Source: Climacium dendroides (taxonomy: Eukaryota; Streptophyta; Bryopsida; Hypnales; Climaciaceae). From it: a stretch of DNA of 64,000 nt. The notes under the pieces were generated by a model. That model saw nothing but the letters and a program-made list of their open reading frames with translations, did no database searches and was not told the DNA's origin. The stretch covers positions 2,852,001 to 2,916,000 of the forward strand of contig OX467090.1 of the NCBI GenBank assembly GCA_950106755.1. Direction: 5' to 3'. Positions 33,601 through 46,517 of this stretch are shown in pieces. A program made the translations under genes and the position numbers. Position 1 is the first letter of the stretch, and every line of letters starts with the position of its first letter.

Positions 33601-36600
33601 AGTACCTGCTTTCACAGCTGAAGAAAAGGACGCATTCCAGGCAGCCGGCGGGTCAAAAATAACTACGATATCTAACTCCTACAACATCAAGGTCGTCCAT
33701 CTTTGAATCAACCAAATGTGAAATTCACAATGCACAAGAATTCGATGTCGCAGCAGTATATACCTCAAATAACCTTGTGTGTAGAGGCGCTCAGCAATTT
33801 GCATGGCATGATGGGGACCCATGTTCAGTGCACTTGATGCGACCTAAATCAAATATGCAACCAGTGATCAGACATCGAGACCAAGAAAATGAGCGGTGCA
33901 TACATAGTGAAATGAGAAATAGGTCCAGCATTAGAACAACGAGAGATGAGCAGAACAATGCTGCATATGAACACGTGGCAAACCCCTCCCATAAGTCACA
34001 TAAATTAAATGAAAGTTCCTTGAAACACCTCACAGCCCATCACATTCAAGGTATTCAAAATGATTGCATCGAAAAACCTTTCCTCATCACTCAAGGCCTC
34101 CACTGGTGAATGCCAAGCCCGAAACTAGACAAATCGTGCACAACGCCCGCTACAATCTGGCTCACGTGTGAGACTAAGCAGTGGTGGGAAGTCACCTTGA
34201 GCATGTCCACTGTGTTAAGGCCATGTGGACGGGCCTTTCTATCTTCTTTCTTTGCGACATCCGTCACACGAACTGATCTGGCATCAGATACCAGCTTCTG
34301 GAACAGCATTGCGGCCTGCAGCATACGTATAGAATAGCACCCAAAAGAACGATTCAATCATTACAGATCACTTTCAATAAATCGTCTCGTTCCGCCATAA
34401 TCAAATACTGAGAGAATAATATGGAATCACCACATGAATCAGAAGTTAATCTTAGAAGCCCAACTAGAAACACTAGTGAATCGACCAGAGTATACGGAGA
34501 AGAGAAAGTAAGCACACTAACTGGAACAGCTAGTACTATAGCATTACTGATCTCTATATAAAAGGAACTCCCAACCAAGGCTTAAATGCTGATAAACAGA
34601 ATTCAGAATAAACCCAAACTCAAGATAGCCTAGCGTCCACGAGGATAGCGCACCCAAAACTCTTAAACAATCGGAAAGATGCTAAATACCTCACGATCAA
34701 AAAGGCGATTGCGATCCCATTCCAGCATCAGTTGATGCCCGCCTTTGCTTATATGAGGTCTCACTACCCAAAAAGGTTCTGGAACAAAAGTTGTGATTCG
34801 GAGGTGGCGCTCCACACAGAAACCAAGTGTTGGGGTTTGACAAGGTCCATACCTGAGCAGAATAACGGAAAATCAAATTCCAAGAACAAACAGAGACTCG
34901 CAAAAGACATATTGTTGCTTGTGAAGTTACGTATATCCTAACAAAGTTACGTGATATTCAGACGAATGCAGAATATTTGACAGATTTGTGTCAGAGAATT
35001 GCCTCCCCAATAAATTTCAACTCTCGTTACTTGTTCATGCAGATTTCAAACCCTTAGAGAGCACGTCCAAGCATATATTACCTCTATGATTTCTGGAAAG
35101 TTGTATTTAATTTAATATAGATCCAGTTGACACAATAATAAAAAATAAAAAAAGGAGTGGGAATTACCCCAAAAGACGTACGAGATAACGCTGGCGTCAA
35201 GGTTGCCGTATTTTCCTTGAAAATAACGAGTCTGGAAACGTGTAAATGCTACACCAACTTTCAAATCTATTTCCTGTCGTGCGTCTACAGACAAAGCCTC
35301 ATTCTTATTGGGCTCGCCAAGAGTGCTCATTGCAGTTCGGACGTCCTTCTCACTGATAGCAGAAAATTTGGCTCGAAACACTTGTTGCCCTGGTAGTTTT
35401 CTCAAAACTGGTACAGCACTCTCCATCACTGGAACCGGGAAACATAATTAGTTTATCAGCACGAAACGCAAATCAGATAAGCAGGTCCACCAACACCTCC
35501 AGTACATGATAGCAAAATCCACATGACCTTGGTGAAGATGGAAACTTTCAAAAGCCATATTTTCAATACCTTCGAAGCAAATGTTTTCTCCTTCTCGATC
35601 ACAATCAAGCCATAGCACCAGATAATCGCAGCCACGAGCTTCTTGTTGAAGGTGCTTGCACACATGAGCCTACACTTCCAAACAAGTAGATCTTAGAACT
35701 GATCAAAATCAACCTATCGCTTCAAATACCACGGACTAAAACATGAAGCATATCACACAACTTCAAAACTTCTTGTAAGTAAATGCTTTCTTTGCAGTAT
35801 TGAGCACCTAAGAATTTGAAGTGTATTAATAACGTATGAAATATCAAGTTAAGTTGTTCACAGAGTCAACAACCGTACAAGTAAACAATGTGAAGGCTAA
35901 TACCTTAGGATTGGATTCAGTTTTTATCGTTGGTGCCTCAAACAGCTCAAAGGGGTCAGTGGAATCCCAACTCTGATACTTTGAGGGGAAGTCAATGCTG
36001 TTGAAAGAAGAAAGAAAACAAGCAGGTCAATCAAAGGTGTACACGAAAATGACAACGAGCCATGATTCATCCGTCTCAGAAGAACAGAATTCGGCATCCA
36101 AATGACTCCGAAAACTGATCTCATAGTCAATTTGAAAAAGGAATCCTGCTCGATATATAAGAGAGGAAGTACGCGGGAAAAAACTTATCAAGTCAATGTG
36201 AAAACAAGATAAGCAGCTACGCACCTGAGAACATGACCAATCACTGATGTAACCTTAAACCGAACAGGCGTTCCCCTGAAACTTCCATCGAACTCGTGAA
36301 CCTCCAAGTAAGATCTCCTACTTGACATCTGTTTCACGATATCTCGTAAGTCTACGTCGTCCACAGCTTATTGAGCGAGAAGAGACTAACAAATACAAGA
36401 TGTTGCCAGTATCACTTCATGTTGTAATGCCATGAGAGCTCAAAATAAAACGAACTTAGGCATAACAATAAAACTGTAATGCATAAGAACTAATCGTGAG
36501 GTGAAAATCAACGAAACTGACTCTTCAAAAAACAGCGTAACCGGGTATTCTATTTAGTGTTTGATATATTAATTTGTAGGTTTAATGCTATTCAAACACC

Positions 36601-37331
36601 ACGTATCGGTGTATCTCTGGATGGATAGATTGGATCATCGTTACGGCCCCCCAAAAAATCCCAAACTCTCAAGTCACTTGATGATTGACTCACTGCTCTA
36701 TCAAAAAAAACTCTTTCCTTTCTTTTGATTGAGGTCCCACGGACAAACCAAGTACACTATTTAACACAAAAATTTATTTACTGTATGGTACACTATACTG
36801 GTAGCTCATTAGAGTTCTCCCAGATAGACGAGAGACGATTTTCAGCTGATTGAAGGGAACACAATTTCGTGAAATAAGAGAGAGGCTGCACTCCTACTAT
36901 ACATCAAAAATCGATTCTATCGGAAAAGAGAATATCCAGGCATAGAGAAATATGTCTAATGAAAGAAGCATCGGTCAGATCATAAAATGTCATTAAAGTG
37001 GACATTCTAGACAGCGAACGAGACTACTCACAGTATAAAAACAAGTAGAAAATTCCACAACTAATCAATCGAAGGAATTAGGTTAGACAACCAGTACCCG
37101 GCCATGTGAGAGAAAATTGCTAATAGACAAAGCGATGCTGGGCTTCTCCGCCACCTGATTTTAAACAAACATCAACACTAAGTAAATCCCTCACACTTCT
37201 ACCAAAACAACTCTCCAATCAAGAAACCAACCTACTACAGCAATCTAAAGCCTCAGCCGAAAGAAGCAATAAATGCCAAGTAAAATTCATGAATGTCATG
37301 AGTTACAGACCATGAGCACCGACGGCGCCAT
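30607..37331 (-). CDS. TOP3B: DNA topoisomerase III beta (16 exons, 869 aa)
   Basis: A type IA topoisomerase that passes single strands of DNA; the animal enzyme also acts on RNA. Exons in transcript order: 37331-37311, 37154-37098, 36328-36225, 35997-35904, 35669-35570, 35428-35182, 34852-34690, 34315-34196, 33843-33764, 33517-33236, 33111-32943, 32618-32490, 32276-32064, 31956-31777, 31527-31111 and 30840-30607. All joins keep frame and use GT-AG. The Toprim domain has VAEKPS with E10 and the DxDxE metal triad D114/D116/E118 ([11 protein letters not shown]). The active tyrosine is Y330 in [25 protein letters not shown] follows. C-terminal CxxC zinc modules start at C618/C621/C637/C640, and an Arg-Gly box lies at about 834-857. 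Length matches human TOP3B (862 aa). No in-frame ATG lies upstream before a stop. Confidence 0.96.
30672..30740 (-). other. RG-box coding segment of TOP3B
   Basis: Alternating Gly and Arg codons encode about 22 residues, beginning RSGRGRGRG and ending RGRSRGRG. In animal TOP3B the RGG box binds RNA and the Tudor protein TDRD3 region is nearby. Here the box is of the RG type and sits directly before the short tail [10 protein letters not shown]. Confidence 0.85.
33514..33516 (-). other. Catalytic tyrosine codon of TOP3B
   Basis: TAT encodes Y330 in SYPRTE, which forms the covalent link to cleaved nucleic acid in type IA enzymes. The codon is the first complete codon of exon 10; the preceding serine is split across the intron. 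Confidence 0.9.
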
Positions 37332-40300
37332 GGCGATCAGCCCGCCTCGCGAGAAACCTCCAAACCTGTCGTCTGCAATTCAGCTCAAATCCGGCCTTCA
37401 AAATCGCAAAAACAGCATGAATTTGTTTGAAAACCACGATCTGCCATCAGCCATCTATGTTCTAGGGCTTCGCACTTAGAACCGATGGACGAACGTCGTC
37501 TGTCGTCGACGAATTTAGTATTCCTGAACGAACGATGAGAAAATTTCGACGTCAAATCTCTTTCTTCGTTCGTCGTTGACGTGAACTTCTTTAACTAAGT
37601 TCAAAACTGACCTAATTTAGAAGCCATCCTTTTTTATCACTCTTTAACACTAGTGTGCATTTCAAATTTTAAATTTACTTATCTAATATAATAGAAGTAG
37701 GCTCATACATTTGTACTTGAGTATATTGAACTCCTAAAGTAAGATTCTTGATTTGTATTATGTGACTATTTGTGCTATTTTGTAACCACTATGTTACAAT
37801 TTAGTATAAGGTGGGTATTCCCCAAAGCACAAGTTATTGGGATGTGATATCTGAAATGTCAAGTAGTAACCGAGAATAATTGCAATGTGAAAGAAACAAG
37901 AAATAAAAACAAATGGAAGTCATTACAAAAGATTTTGGCAAAATATGAAACAATTGTAGGTCATCAAAGGTTTGTGTGTAGGTTGGCTAAAGTGGTACAT
38001 AGATTGGCCATGAACGCAATTAAAAAAATAATAAACACATGTCAAAATGCATCCAAAGTCATGTCAGATAGAAGTTAAAATCCAAGCATTATTTTATATG
38101 CTCATATAAGCACCCTCCTTGCATTTTGCTAAGTATATAGTTTGGTATTTTTCCTTTAAATACATAATATATAGGAAGACTATCATGTATTGCATTAATG
38201 CATGAAAGAGCTATAATATGTCCTCTTTCATTTAGTGTAATAATGTGTATATTTCTTGCTTATGTTCTTGCCCCTCCACTTCTTCTAGCATGGGTTCTAT
38301 CCTTATTAATATTCTAAATGTGGTTGTTCTTGTAGTTGTAAGTGTCATATAATTCTTGCAAATACTTGGAGAAGGTAGCACCATTGATAGGACATAAACT
38401 TTTGGCTCTTACTAGTTTTAGTACTTACGTTCTTTTCAATGAAATGTTAGAATGACATTTCTTAAACCACTTCACCCAACTGTTGCACATTGCGATGTCT
38501 CTTGTGAATGGAGTGGGACAATCTTGGATCATGATTACTATTTTAATTCTTAGGGTCAACCAAATTAAAGGGAAGCCTCTTCTAGCCATGTCATACAAAT
38601 GCTATATTAAATTCACTTCCTCCAATGTTATAAGTATATAACTTCAACCTCTTTTTCTTGACTAAATGTCTTTCTAAAAACATGTCCTTGAAGGCAGTTG
38701 TGAGGGATACCATAGTCATCAACTACAACAAACATAGTGACTCCTTTGTCTCTTGCCTTCATGGAAAATTGAATTGGGAATTACTTCAATTTTCATTTTT
38801 CTTTAGTTTCTTCCTTCTTTGCATCCTATTTATTCCTATTAGATAGAATTTGTGTTGAACTTACATAGATTGTTCAAGGTACTTCTTTTATTCTTTGCTT
38901 GTCCTACAACATCCTTGCTAATGTTGGTGCTTTATAGCTACACTTTTAATATGTTCATAACTTGTTTATTTTAGAGATTCCAAAGCTTAGTTGCCTTCCT
39001 TAGTCTCTTATGCTTTTACATTTTTATAGGATGGTTATATGGGATGGTTATCAAAGCTAGCTACATGCATGTGTCTTGTTGATGTCTTTTTCCTCCAAGT
39101 TTTGCAAGCTAAAACTATTGCACCAGCTATGTTGTCTCTTGTCTAACTCACTTGTCTCTTATTCTATAATTGAATATAGATTTAATGATGTAGACTTTAA
39201 AAAGAACTTGAACACTAGAAAAAATCCATATTTTTTATAACATACCCATAATGTGGTAGGCAAGGTGGTAGGTAAGTTTTTTTGGATGTCAATTTTATCC
39301 ACATAAATGTCTAAAAAACCCTGTTAAAATGGACAAGCCTCCAAATGTGAAAAATCACAAAAAACATGCTTTGATTTCAACAAGATTTTAGAAAACATCT
39401 TTCAAAACATGGTTTTTGAAGGTGATGAGAGGTCACCATGTAGCTACCAAGTTACCTTCATACTAGTGCCAATAAAGTAAGTAGGGCCATATAAGTAAGT
39501 TTTCCATATGGGTCTATATTGATGTAGGAGATAATGTGGTAGCCATATGGTAACAACGTGGCAAAAGATAATTCAGATGTGGTATGCTTAGTCAACATAA
39601 TTTCATACTATTTTAAAATTTTAATACTCTTTTTTAAGATCTCAACTAAGACATTTAGACATTTTCTAAGACATCAATTAGTGTATACCTTACCTACAGA
39701 GCAAGTTGAGCAGAAAATAATCATTTAAAATAAAGTAAAAAAACCTAAACAAGCAAAATTGTCAAATTCAACAAGAATAAAACATGATGTACCATCTACC
39801 ATCAAGATAACTCTTGATGGCAAAATTAAAAAATTACTTCATTGACATTTAGTGAGAATGAAGGATGGAGGGATTGTTTTTGTAATGAAATCCATTGTCC
39901 GTCTGTGCTTAGATAAAGGATATAGGATAATTTGAAGATGAAAGCTTGACTGTTGAACATCTGGACATTGTTTCAGACATTCTTTAATGGACACAATTCT
40001 TGCTTTATATATCCCATATGGTTTGTTTTATTTTCTTTTATCCTACTTGTATAAAGAGTTTCTCTTTTCATCTATGGTGTACATTCATCTATTTCCCTTT
40101 TTTTATAAAGTTTGCAATGTAGTTCTTTTCTCCTTTGTCTTTTATATTTGGTCAATGTTTAACATACTACAATCCCTCATAAGTTTTAAAAACTTGTTTG
40201 CAATGAAATAAAAAGACTTTGTTGACATGGCACTAACATGTTTTTTTAAATGTCTTCAAAAACATAACTATTTTTTTTTAATGTCTCACATAATATAGTT

Positions 40301-41315
40301 ATCATCTTTAACATCACAGCATTTTCCCACTAACATCCACATGTTTACTCTAGCATCCACTAGAATACTATTGTTGATTGCCTTGAAGTCTCTGACATAC
40401 TTCTATCTACAAAAACATATGTTTTTGTTTGGCATCACTAAAAATGCAAAAAAATTCTAGTAGAAGATCCCTTTTGGTTTGCTCTTTCACTAAACTTGAA
40501 GCTCTACAATACACACATGTCCTATTCTTTGTCCACAAAATTTCTTGCTCAAATAGCTTGGATCAAGTCAATTCCTCTTCCTATTGGCTATGACCTAGAA
40601 ATGCACGCTTTTCTAACATACTACACATCACTCATGCTACCACTCTCTTACATATCTATGTACACTCGCCTTTCTTTTGAGATTTGAGTCAATTTTATCT
40701 ACAAGATATGTAGCAGTATCTACTCCTTTGTCTCTTTCTCCTATATCTCTTTGTATTTGTCTATGTAAGTTGTGCTCTAATCTCTCTTTGCTTTGCAAAT
40801 CCAAAATGTAAAGGTCTGGGAAGAATATCATAGCCAAAGCTAAAAAATTTAGTAGGCAAAAACTGAAGCTATCACCTTGGAGCTCAATGTACTTCAAATT
40901 TTCTAAAAATATGTGCCATTTCTTCATCTTTTGTACTTGACAAGTCACTCAAAATTAATTCACAATTCTTTGAATGCATGCCCTTCTATAGTGCAAAATT
41001 TTTTTATTGATTTTTATTTAAAAATATTACATAATTATGCCATACATTCAAGACCATCATGTAGTAATACCTCTACAAGTATCCAATATAAATTTGATCT
41101 ATATATCATTGTCACCCTACTACACTTTAATACTGTCATTTCTTACTAAGTCACTATTTTTCATGTGCAATTGTTCCATTCTTAAGTTATTTGTAGCTAA
41201 TGCTTTTAATCGCAACACAATATTGGGGATACTTGCATTATATGAAAATTTGAAATGCACTCTACTTATACATAATGACATAAATAGAATGGTTCCTAAA
41301 TTGCGACACAAAAAG
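37332..41315. other. Intergenic DNA between TOP3B and EF-P
   Basis: The first 250 bases are the TOP3B 5' flank. They are rich in CG and contain the palindrome TCGTCGACGA near 37502 and TGACGT-like motifs near 37550 and 37577. The remainder is AT-rich. An open minus frame of 103 codons at 40637-40948 has an ordinary-looking composition toward its end (IQRDIGERDKGVD), but I recognise no family and see no neighbouring exons. It could be a decayed gene remnant. Confidence 0.45.
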
Positions 41316-41394
41316 GGTCTCTTTAATGTCACACTCTAGGCACCCAAATGCGCTTTGCCCTTTTGGGGGCCTAGGCTGTGACATTAAAGAGGTA
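41316..41394. repeat. Hairpin-forming inverted repeat upstream of EF-P
   Basis: The left arm holds CTCTTTAATGTCACACTCTA and GGCACCCAAA. The right arm returns TTTTGGGGGCCTAGGCTGTG and ACATTAAAGAGG. The loop is about 10-12 bases. The palindrome ends about 165 bases before the EF-P start codon, so it lies within or beside the promoter. Confidence 0.75.
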
Positions 41395-41560
41395 CGTAAC
41401 CTTCCATCCACAACTATCGTTAATTACTCTTCATTCATCCGAGTCTCCGAATGCTATCCTCTTCTCCCCTGTGCCCAACACATTCCCCGTCTCTCTCTTC
41501 GCCTGAACTTCTGCGGATTGCTGCATTTCGTGTAGCGGATTTGGGCATTTCTCACCGTTG

Positions 41561-44500
41561 ATGGCTGCCATGGCGGCCTCACTGGCGCTTACCGGCTCTC
41601 TGTCATCAAGGATCACAGCCACTTCCGCTGCTTCCACTTCCTTCAGGAGCGGCCAACACTCCATGACATTGCCGACGCCTTCTTTGCGCGCCCGCCGATT
41701 CTCCACTCTCGGTAAGGAATTTCTGTGATTTACAAGAGCATTCCATCCTTACTCTAAGAAAAACTCTTTGATTGAGACCAATGTGAATTTTGGCAATGTC
41801 GACGGAGAATGTGCATGCGTTCATTGCGCATTTTGTGAGCTTCGGAGGATTTTTTTAATAATTTCGTTTGGTGCATTGGCTGTTTCGTGCTTTCTGTGAC
41901 TGGGGTTTAGGGTTTCAGGGGTTTTGTTTAATTTTAAAAATTGTCGTAATTAGGTGATGTGCGAATTTCGTGAGTGTATTCTTTGTTTGGTAGTGTTCTT
42001 GAAAGTACTGGCTGTGAATTATCTTAGCTACACTCGATCGTATCAAAACATGAGTTGAAGCAGACTCTGTTTCTTTTTCTTCGGGGAGTGCGTTGGTTGT
42101 TTCTTACTTTCTGTGGCTTGGGTTTAAGATGTTCAGGGTTTTGGGTTAATAAACTGTTTGTTCGTAGTTAGGTAGTGTGCGAATTTCCTAAGTATGCTCT
42201 TTTCTAGGCAGTGTACTGGTTATTGATTGGTGTAGCTACACGAGATGTTGTTAAGACAGAAGGTGAGCTAGAACGAATTATCAAGCTCGCATGTGTTTGC
42301 CATAGTGCACTGGCGACCAGAACAGCTACTGTGCATTGTTCGTTGCAATGCTCGTTTGAATAGACTCCCAAACTGTGACTCAATTTTAGAATCTTGTATG
42401 TAAGTTGAATAGGTTTCACAATTTATCCCCTAAATCCTTTTTTAAATTTTTGCACATGTTTGCATACATCTTTGTGCAAAACATAGCTATGAAGCACTAC
42501 GGATTAAGAGTGGTTGTATATTGATTTGTTTAGATTTAAGTACGGGATCATTCTACTTACTACAACACAAATATTAGTGAGATAAGTACCTGAAAGTGAT
42601 AAGAGCATATGTTGTTGCCTTTACCAAGATTCTATCTAATGTCGGTGATTTTGATTGCAGAGATATGTGCCATAAGTAGCAACGAGTTCAGGGGCGGAAC
42701 CAACATTGTGCTAGACGGGGCTCCATGGCGTGTTCAAGGTATGTTTAGGATCTCTTATTCACTAAATTGAATCTATTTACCATTTTGCAATACTAGTGGA
42801 TGAGTGAAATTACTTCGTTGAGAAAGTACCAATTGTTTTGATACTTTCATCGTCTTTGAAAGGGTTCTAGAATATGTTATATTAATAATCATAAGACTAA
42901 TATCAACTTCTAAGTGCCCAAGCTAGATGTTGAAAGTCCAATTTCAATGGTAAGTCATTTATAGTAACTGTCAGAACATATTTCAATTGTTAAACATGTA
43001 GGACATGATTTCTTCTCTCTGTTGTCACATTTGTTACCTTTTGGGAAGTTTCCTAAATGAGTTGTAGATATGGAAGCGGACACTTTGGGCATTTAAGTGT
43101 TAAATTTCAGGAAGAGCATTGGGAGGTGGGAATCTGCCTTTCTGCTATCATACGTGTTCTCATAAACCAAGCTTACCCTTGTGTAAGTGCAAGACTCAAG
43201 AGAACGCTGTGTGCGTGTGGATGGTGTAGCTAATTGGCTGGCTTTGGGATTTATAGTCCAGTGAGGAAACTGGGAAGTGTTACTGGTACAAGAGTTGAGC
43301 TGATGGCTGAGCTTATATCTTCTATTTGCATTGTGGTGAAGAGTTCTTGCATGTGAAGCCTGGAAAGGGAGCTGCATTTGTGCGTACCAAGCTCCGAAAC
43401 TATGTCACCGGCAACACAGTAGAACGCACTTTCAGAGCCGGGGAGCAGGTGTGTCTAGTCATGAGTTATTAGCCATGTGGAACTGACCGTCAATTTATAT
43501 TTATAACGTGTTTGGTTCTTTTCACAGCCGTATTTTTTACATGGAAAAGACTATATTGTGAAGGGCGGATGTTTATATTGGCGTAATTGCAGATTGACGA
43601 GGCAAACATTTCCAAGGAAGCTATGCAGTACACGTATATGGATGCAGACCAATTCGTCTTCATGGATATGGTATGCCCTTCTTACACCAGTTTCATCAAA
43701 AACAACTTGCCATATTTTTGTTTCCTAAAACTGTTGTTTCTTCACTACCTTTATCCTGCCAAAATAGCCAACCACCTGGCGTCCTATGTCTTGTCCCTTC
43801 CCTATACGGATACGGTATATACTATTGGTATGATATACGGATACGGATATGTTGGTATGCGGTTTCATATTCAAATACAAGTACGAATACAATTACAAAC
43901 GTTATCCCATAGCTTTTGCATCTCTGAACCTGTTAATCCATCTTCATATATCTGATTTTCCATTCGGAACTTGATAAATAACTGGCCTCAGACATGGAAC
44001 TTCGGACTTAATTCACCCATGACACCCAAGAACTATATCCCCAAAATGCGTTTCTTCACTATGTCTACCTCGTTTGTTAATCACTTTAATGTGAGCTGGT
44101 ACGTTGGATTCCGTCATGATATTTGTTCTGAGCTTTATTTTTCTCGTCTGTACTGGTCACTTGTTTTGAATGCTAGTGCTTGGCATCGCATGAAACGTGG
44201 CGTTGTTGTTGTATTTTGTGGACACCATGCTAGGCGTTTTATGAATGGCATTTGTACCTGAGATGTTGTATTTCGTGGACGCCATGCTAGGCGTTTTATG
44301 AATGGCATTTGTACCTGAGATGCTGGTATTCAATATTTCTCAATAAGTTCAGTATTGGGTATAATTCTCTTACTTTTTTTGTGGATGCAATAGAGCTCAT
44401 TTGAAGAGACCAGGATGAGCGCTAGCGAACTTGGCGATAAGACCAAGTGGTTGAAGGAGGGTATGGAGTGCAACGTTTTGATGTGGAATGGGAAGGTACT

Positions 44501-45353
44501 TCTGTGAACGATACAGTTGTTTCGAATCTTGAGCTGCACATTAAAATTACTCTGTTTGCATGGAGATCTGGCAGTCACATAATTCTTGGTGCCTGCAGGT
44601 CATTGATGTAGAGGTGCCTATCACAGTCATAGTGAAGGTCATACAAACAGATCCTGGTTTTAAGGGAGACACAGCTCAGGGTACGTTTTCTGTTCAAACA
44701 AGAACTTCCAAGTCTATTACGTAACCACACCTAATTGCGACACCTACTTAAATGCAACGCTCCATATCTTGCACAATGAAAACATACTGATTTTAAGAAT
44801 GTACACCTATTCAACATAAGAACTCTTTCCAATAAAACTTTGATCTCTTTTAACTATTGCATAAGGTATCCAAATAATGCATTCTGTGGTGTGATGGAAT
44901 CCTCTTTAATTTTCTAACAAGAATGTTTAAAAATCTGACCATCGTAATAATGTGAACTATGGTCAGCGCTTTAAAGTGTCGCAAGTGGGTGTGACTACCT
45001 AATATGAATTCTGGTGTCTCAAATTTTGATTTCTGAGCGTCATTTTCCCGCGTTAGCTTCATGCTGGATTTTGAGTTAATTTTTAGATTGCTAGGCAAAC
45101 TAAAGTTCACATGGAATGTGCGACTTCGGTAGTTTTCCAACATGTCAGGCCACTGAAGTCCAAATTAGTGATGTGAAATTAGTGGTGTCCGCTAAAGCAG
45201 TTGCTGACTCCTCTTTTCTAATTGACAGGAGGATCCAAGCCAGCGACAACAGAAACGGGGGTTCTAGTGAATGTGCCTCTGTTTGTCAATCAAGGGGATT
45301 CCATTCAAGTTGACACGCGAACCGGTCAGTATATGAGTCGTGTCACTGCATAA
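41561..45353 (+). CDS. Organellar elongation factor P (7 exons, 240 aa)
   Basis: EF-P is a bacterial-type factor that rescues ribosomes stalled at polyproline. Exons: 41561-41711, 42661-42738, 43342-43448, 43593-43670, 44394-44495, 44599-44680 and 45229-45353. All are in frame with GT-AG introns. Residues 1 to about 48 are rich in Ala, Ser and Thr, contain Arg and lack acidic residues, as in a plastid transit peptide; mitochondrial targeting is not excluded. The mature part starts near [13 protein letters not shown]. The KOW-like domain I carries [17 protein letters not shown], with K85 aligned to E. coli Lys-34, the modified residue. OB domains follow ([10 protein letters not shown]..., [20 protein letters not shown]). 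The length equals bacterial EF-P plus a transit peptide. The first ATG is used; a second at codon 4 is possible. Confidence 0.95.
41873..42275 (+). repeat. Imperfect direct duplication in EF-P intron 1
   Basis: Copies begin at about 41873 and 42090, and about 150-185 bases are alignable in each. Shared blocks are GCRTTGGYTGTTTC, CTTTCTGTG, TAGTTAGGT/TAATTAGGT with GTGCGAATTTC, and TTAGCTACAC/TGTAGCTACAC. TTTAGGGTTT occurs at 41906-41915 in copy 1 and is degraded in copy 2. Confidence 0.7.
44208..44321 (+). repeat. 57-base tandem duplication in EF-P intron 4
   Basis: Two copies start at 44208 and 44265 with GTTGTATTTYGTGGACRCCA and differ at very few positions. They lie wholly inside the intron between exons 4 and 5. 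The same intron also carries short ATACGGATACGG repeats at about 43806-43855. Confidence 0.85.
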
Positions 45354-46517
45354 AGTCTTCACGTCGGACTCTTAAAATGCAGCCAAATTGCCTGGTGTTC
45401 TTGGTACATCCTCGTGAGGCCCGCTTTTATTGCTGTGATTTCAGCAGGAGTTTTGTAATTTGAGGAGAGAAACTTAACTTAGTAATCGAATCACGGGACT
45501 GAATTTAGGCCTGGGAAGACTCCATCACGGGGACGCTCCAAAGAACAGTAAGAGAACTGTTGGTAGTTCCTGTTCAAGTGATGCTCTGTCCCGAAATGGA
45601 CCTTTCTTGCAGTCGTTCACCCTCTTGTAGAGCGCTACTAGCCATTGATTGCAGGTGTAACTGATGCGTCGCGTCAGGCATCCTGAATGATTGACAAATG
45701 CATTTGTTCATAGACTCTGAACCCCTATTCTAAATGCACAACAGTCCATGTGGTGGAAGATGAATGTATTGAAAAGTGCACTACATCCAATTGTTGATAA
45801 CTTATTTATAAGTTAACCCTTAAACAACTAGACAGTCACCGTGGAAATCATCTGTTTGGGTACTCTTGTGAATTATTGGCTTTAAAAAAATGAAAAAGCA
45901 CTCATTGGAAGATAAATTACTGCTATAGAAGACATTCCCTTTTCATCCAAAATTTGGAGGATGAATAGTTGCACTTCTCTCCTACATGGAGAGATTTATT
46001 AGCCAAAAAACTTCCTCCGTGTCATTTATGGGTTAATCATTGAAGATACTTGAAGAAAAAATAGTTGTGTAATGTATCAATAGAATAGAAAGAAGAAAAT
46101 TTATTCTTAATTAACAAAATATTTTGGAGGAGATATTATAAGGATTTTTTTCTTAAAGTGTTCTTATTATCTTTAGTTTGAGTACTTGGTGGTGAATCAA
46201 ACATCTTTCTGGATCTAAACTACCTACTTACTAAAGATATGTTTGTACTTGGTATTAAAGAGTTTTGTTACTAAGGGTCTTAGGAACAAAATAGACCTAA
46301 TTTTGGACTAGATTCACATTGCAAACATCATCAAGTGTGAACATACCTTTAGTATTGTGTGCTTATAGATAGTCAATCAGTCAACTTTCTATATCATTGC
46401 ACTTCACTTGTATATCCTTACAAACATGCAATTATACAAATACTGATGCAATTTGTTATGTTGTGTATACATTTTATTGGACAACTCTCAATCAAGGGTT
46501 TTTTGTTTTTTGTTTTT
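45354..46517. other. EF-P 3' region and intergenic DNA
   Basis: The first several hundred bases are probably the EF-P 3' untranslated region. A family A repeat copy follows at 45885-46005. No gene was found. Confidence 0.5.
45885..46005 (+). repeat. Dispersed repeat family A, copy 4
   Basis: Contains AAAAAGCACTCATTGGAAG, CTATAGAAGACATTCCCTTT and GGAGGATGAATAGTTGCACT in the family order. Confidence 0.7.

Noticed and set aside
40637..40948. 103-codon minus-strand frame in the TOP3B/EF-P interval
   Set aside because: It contains a plausible-looking tail but no recognised motif, and no flanking exon continues it. Left unassigned.
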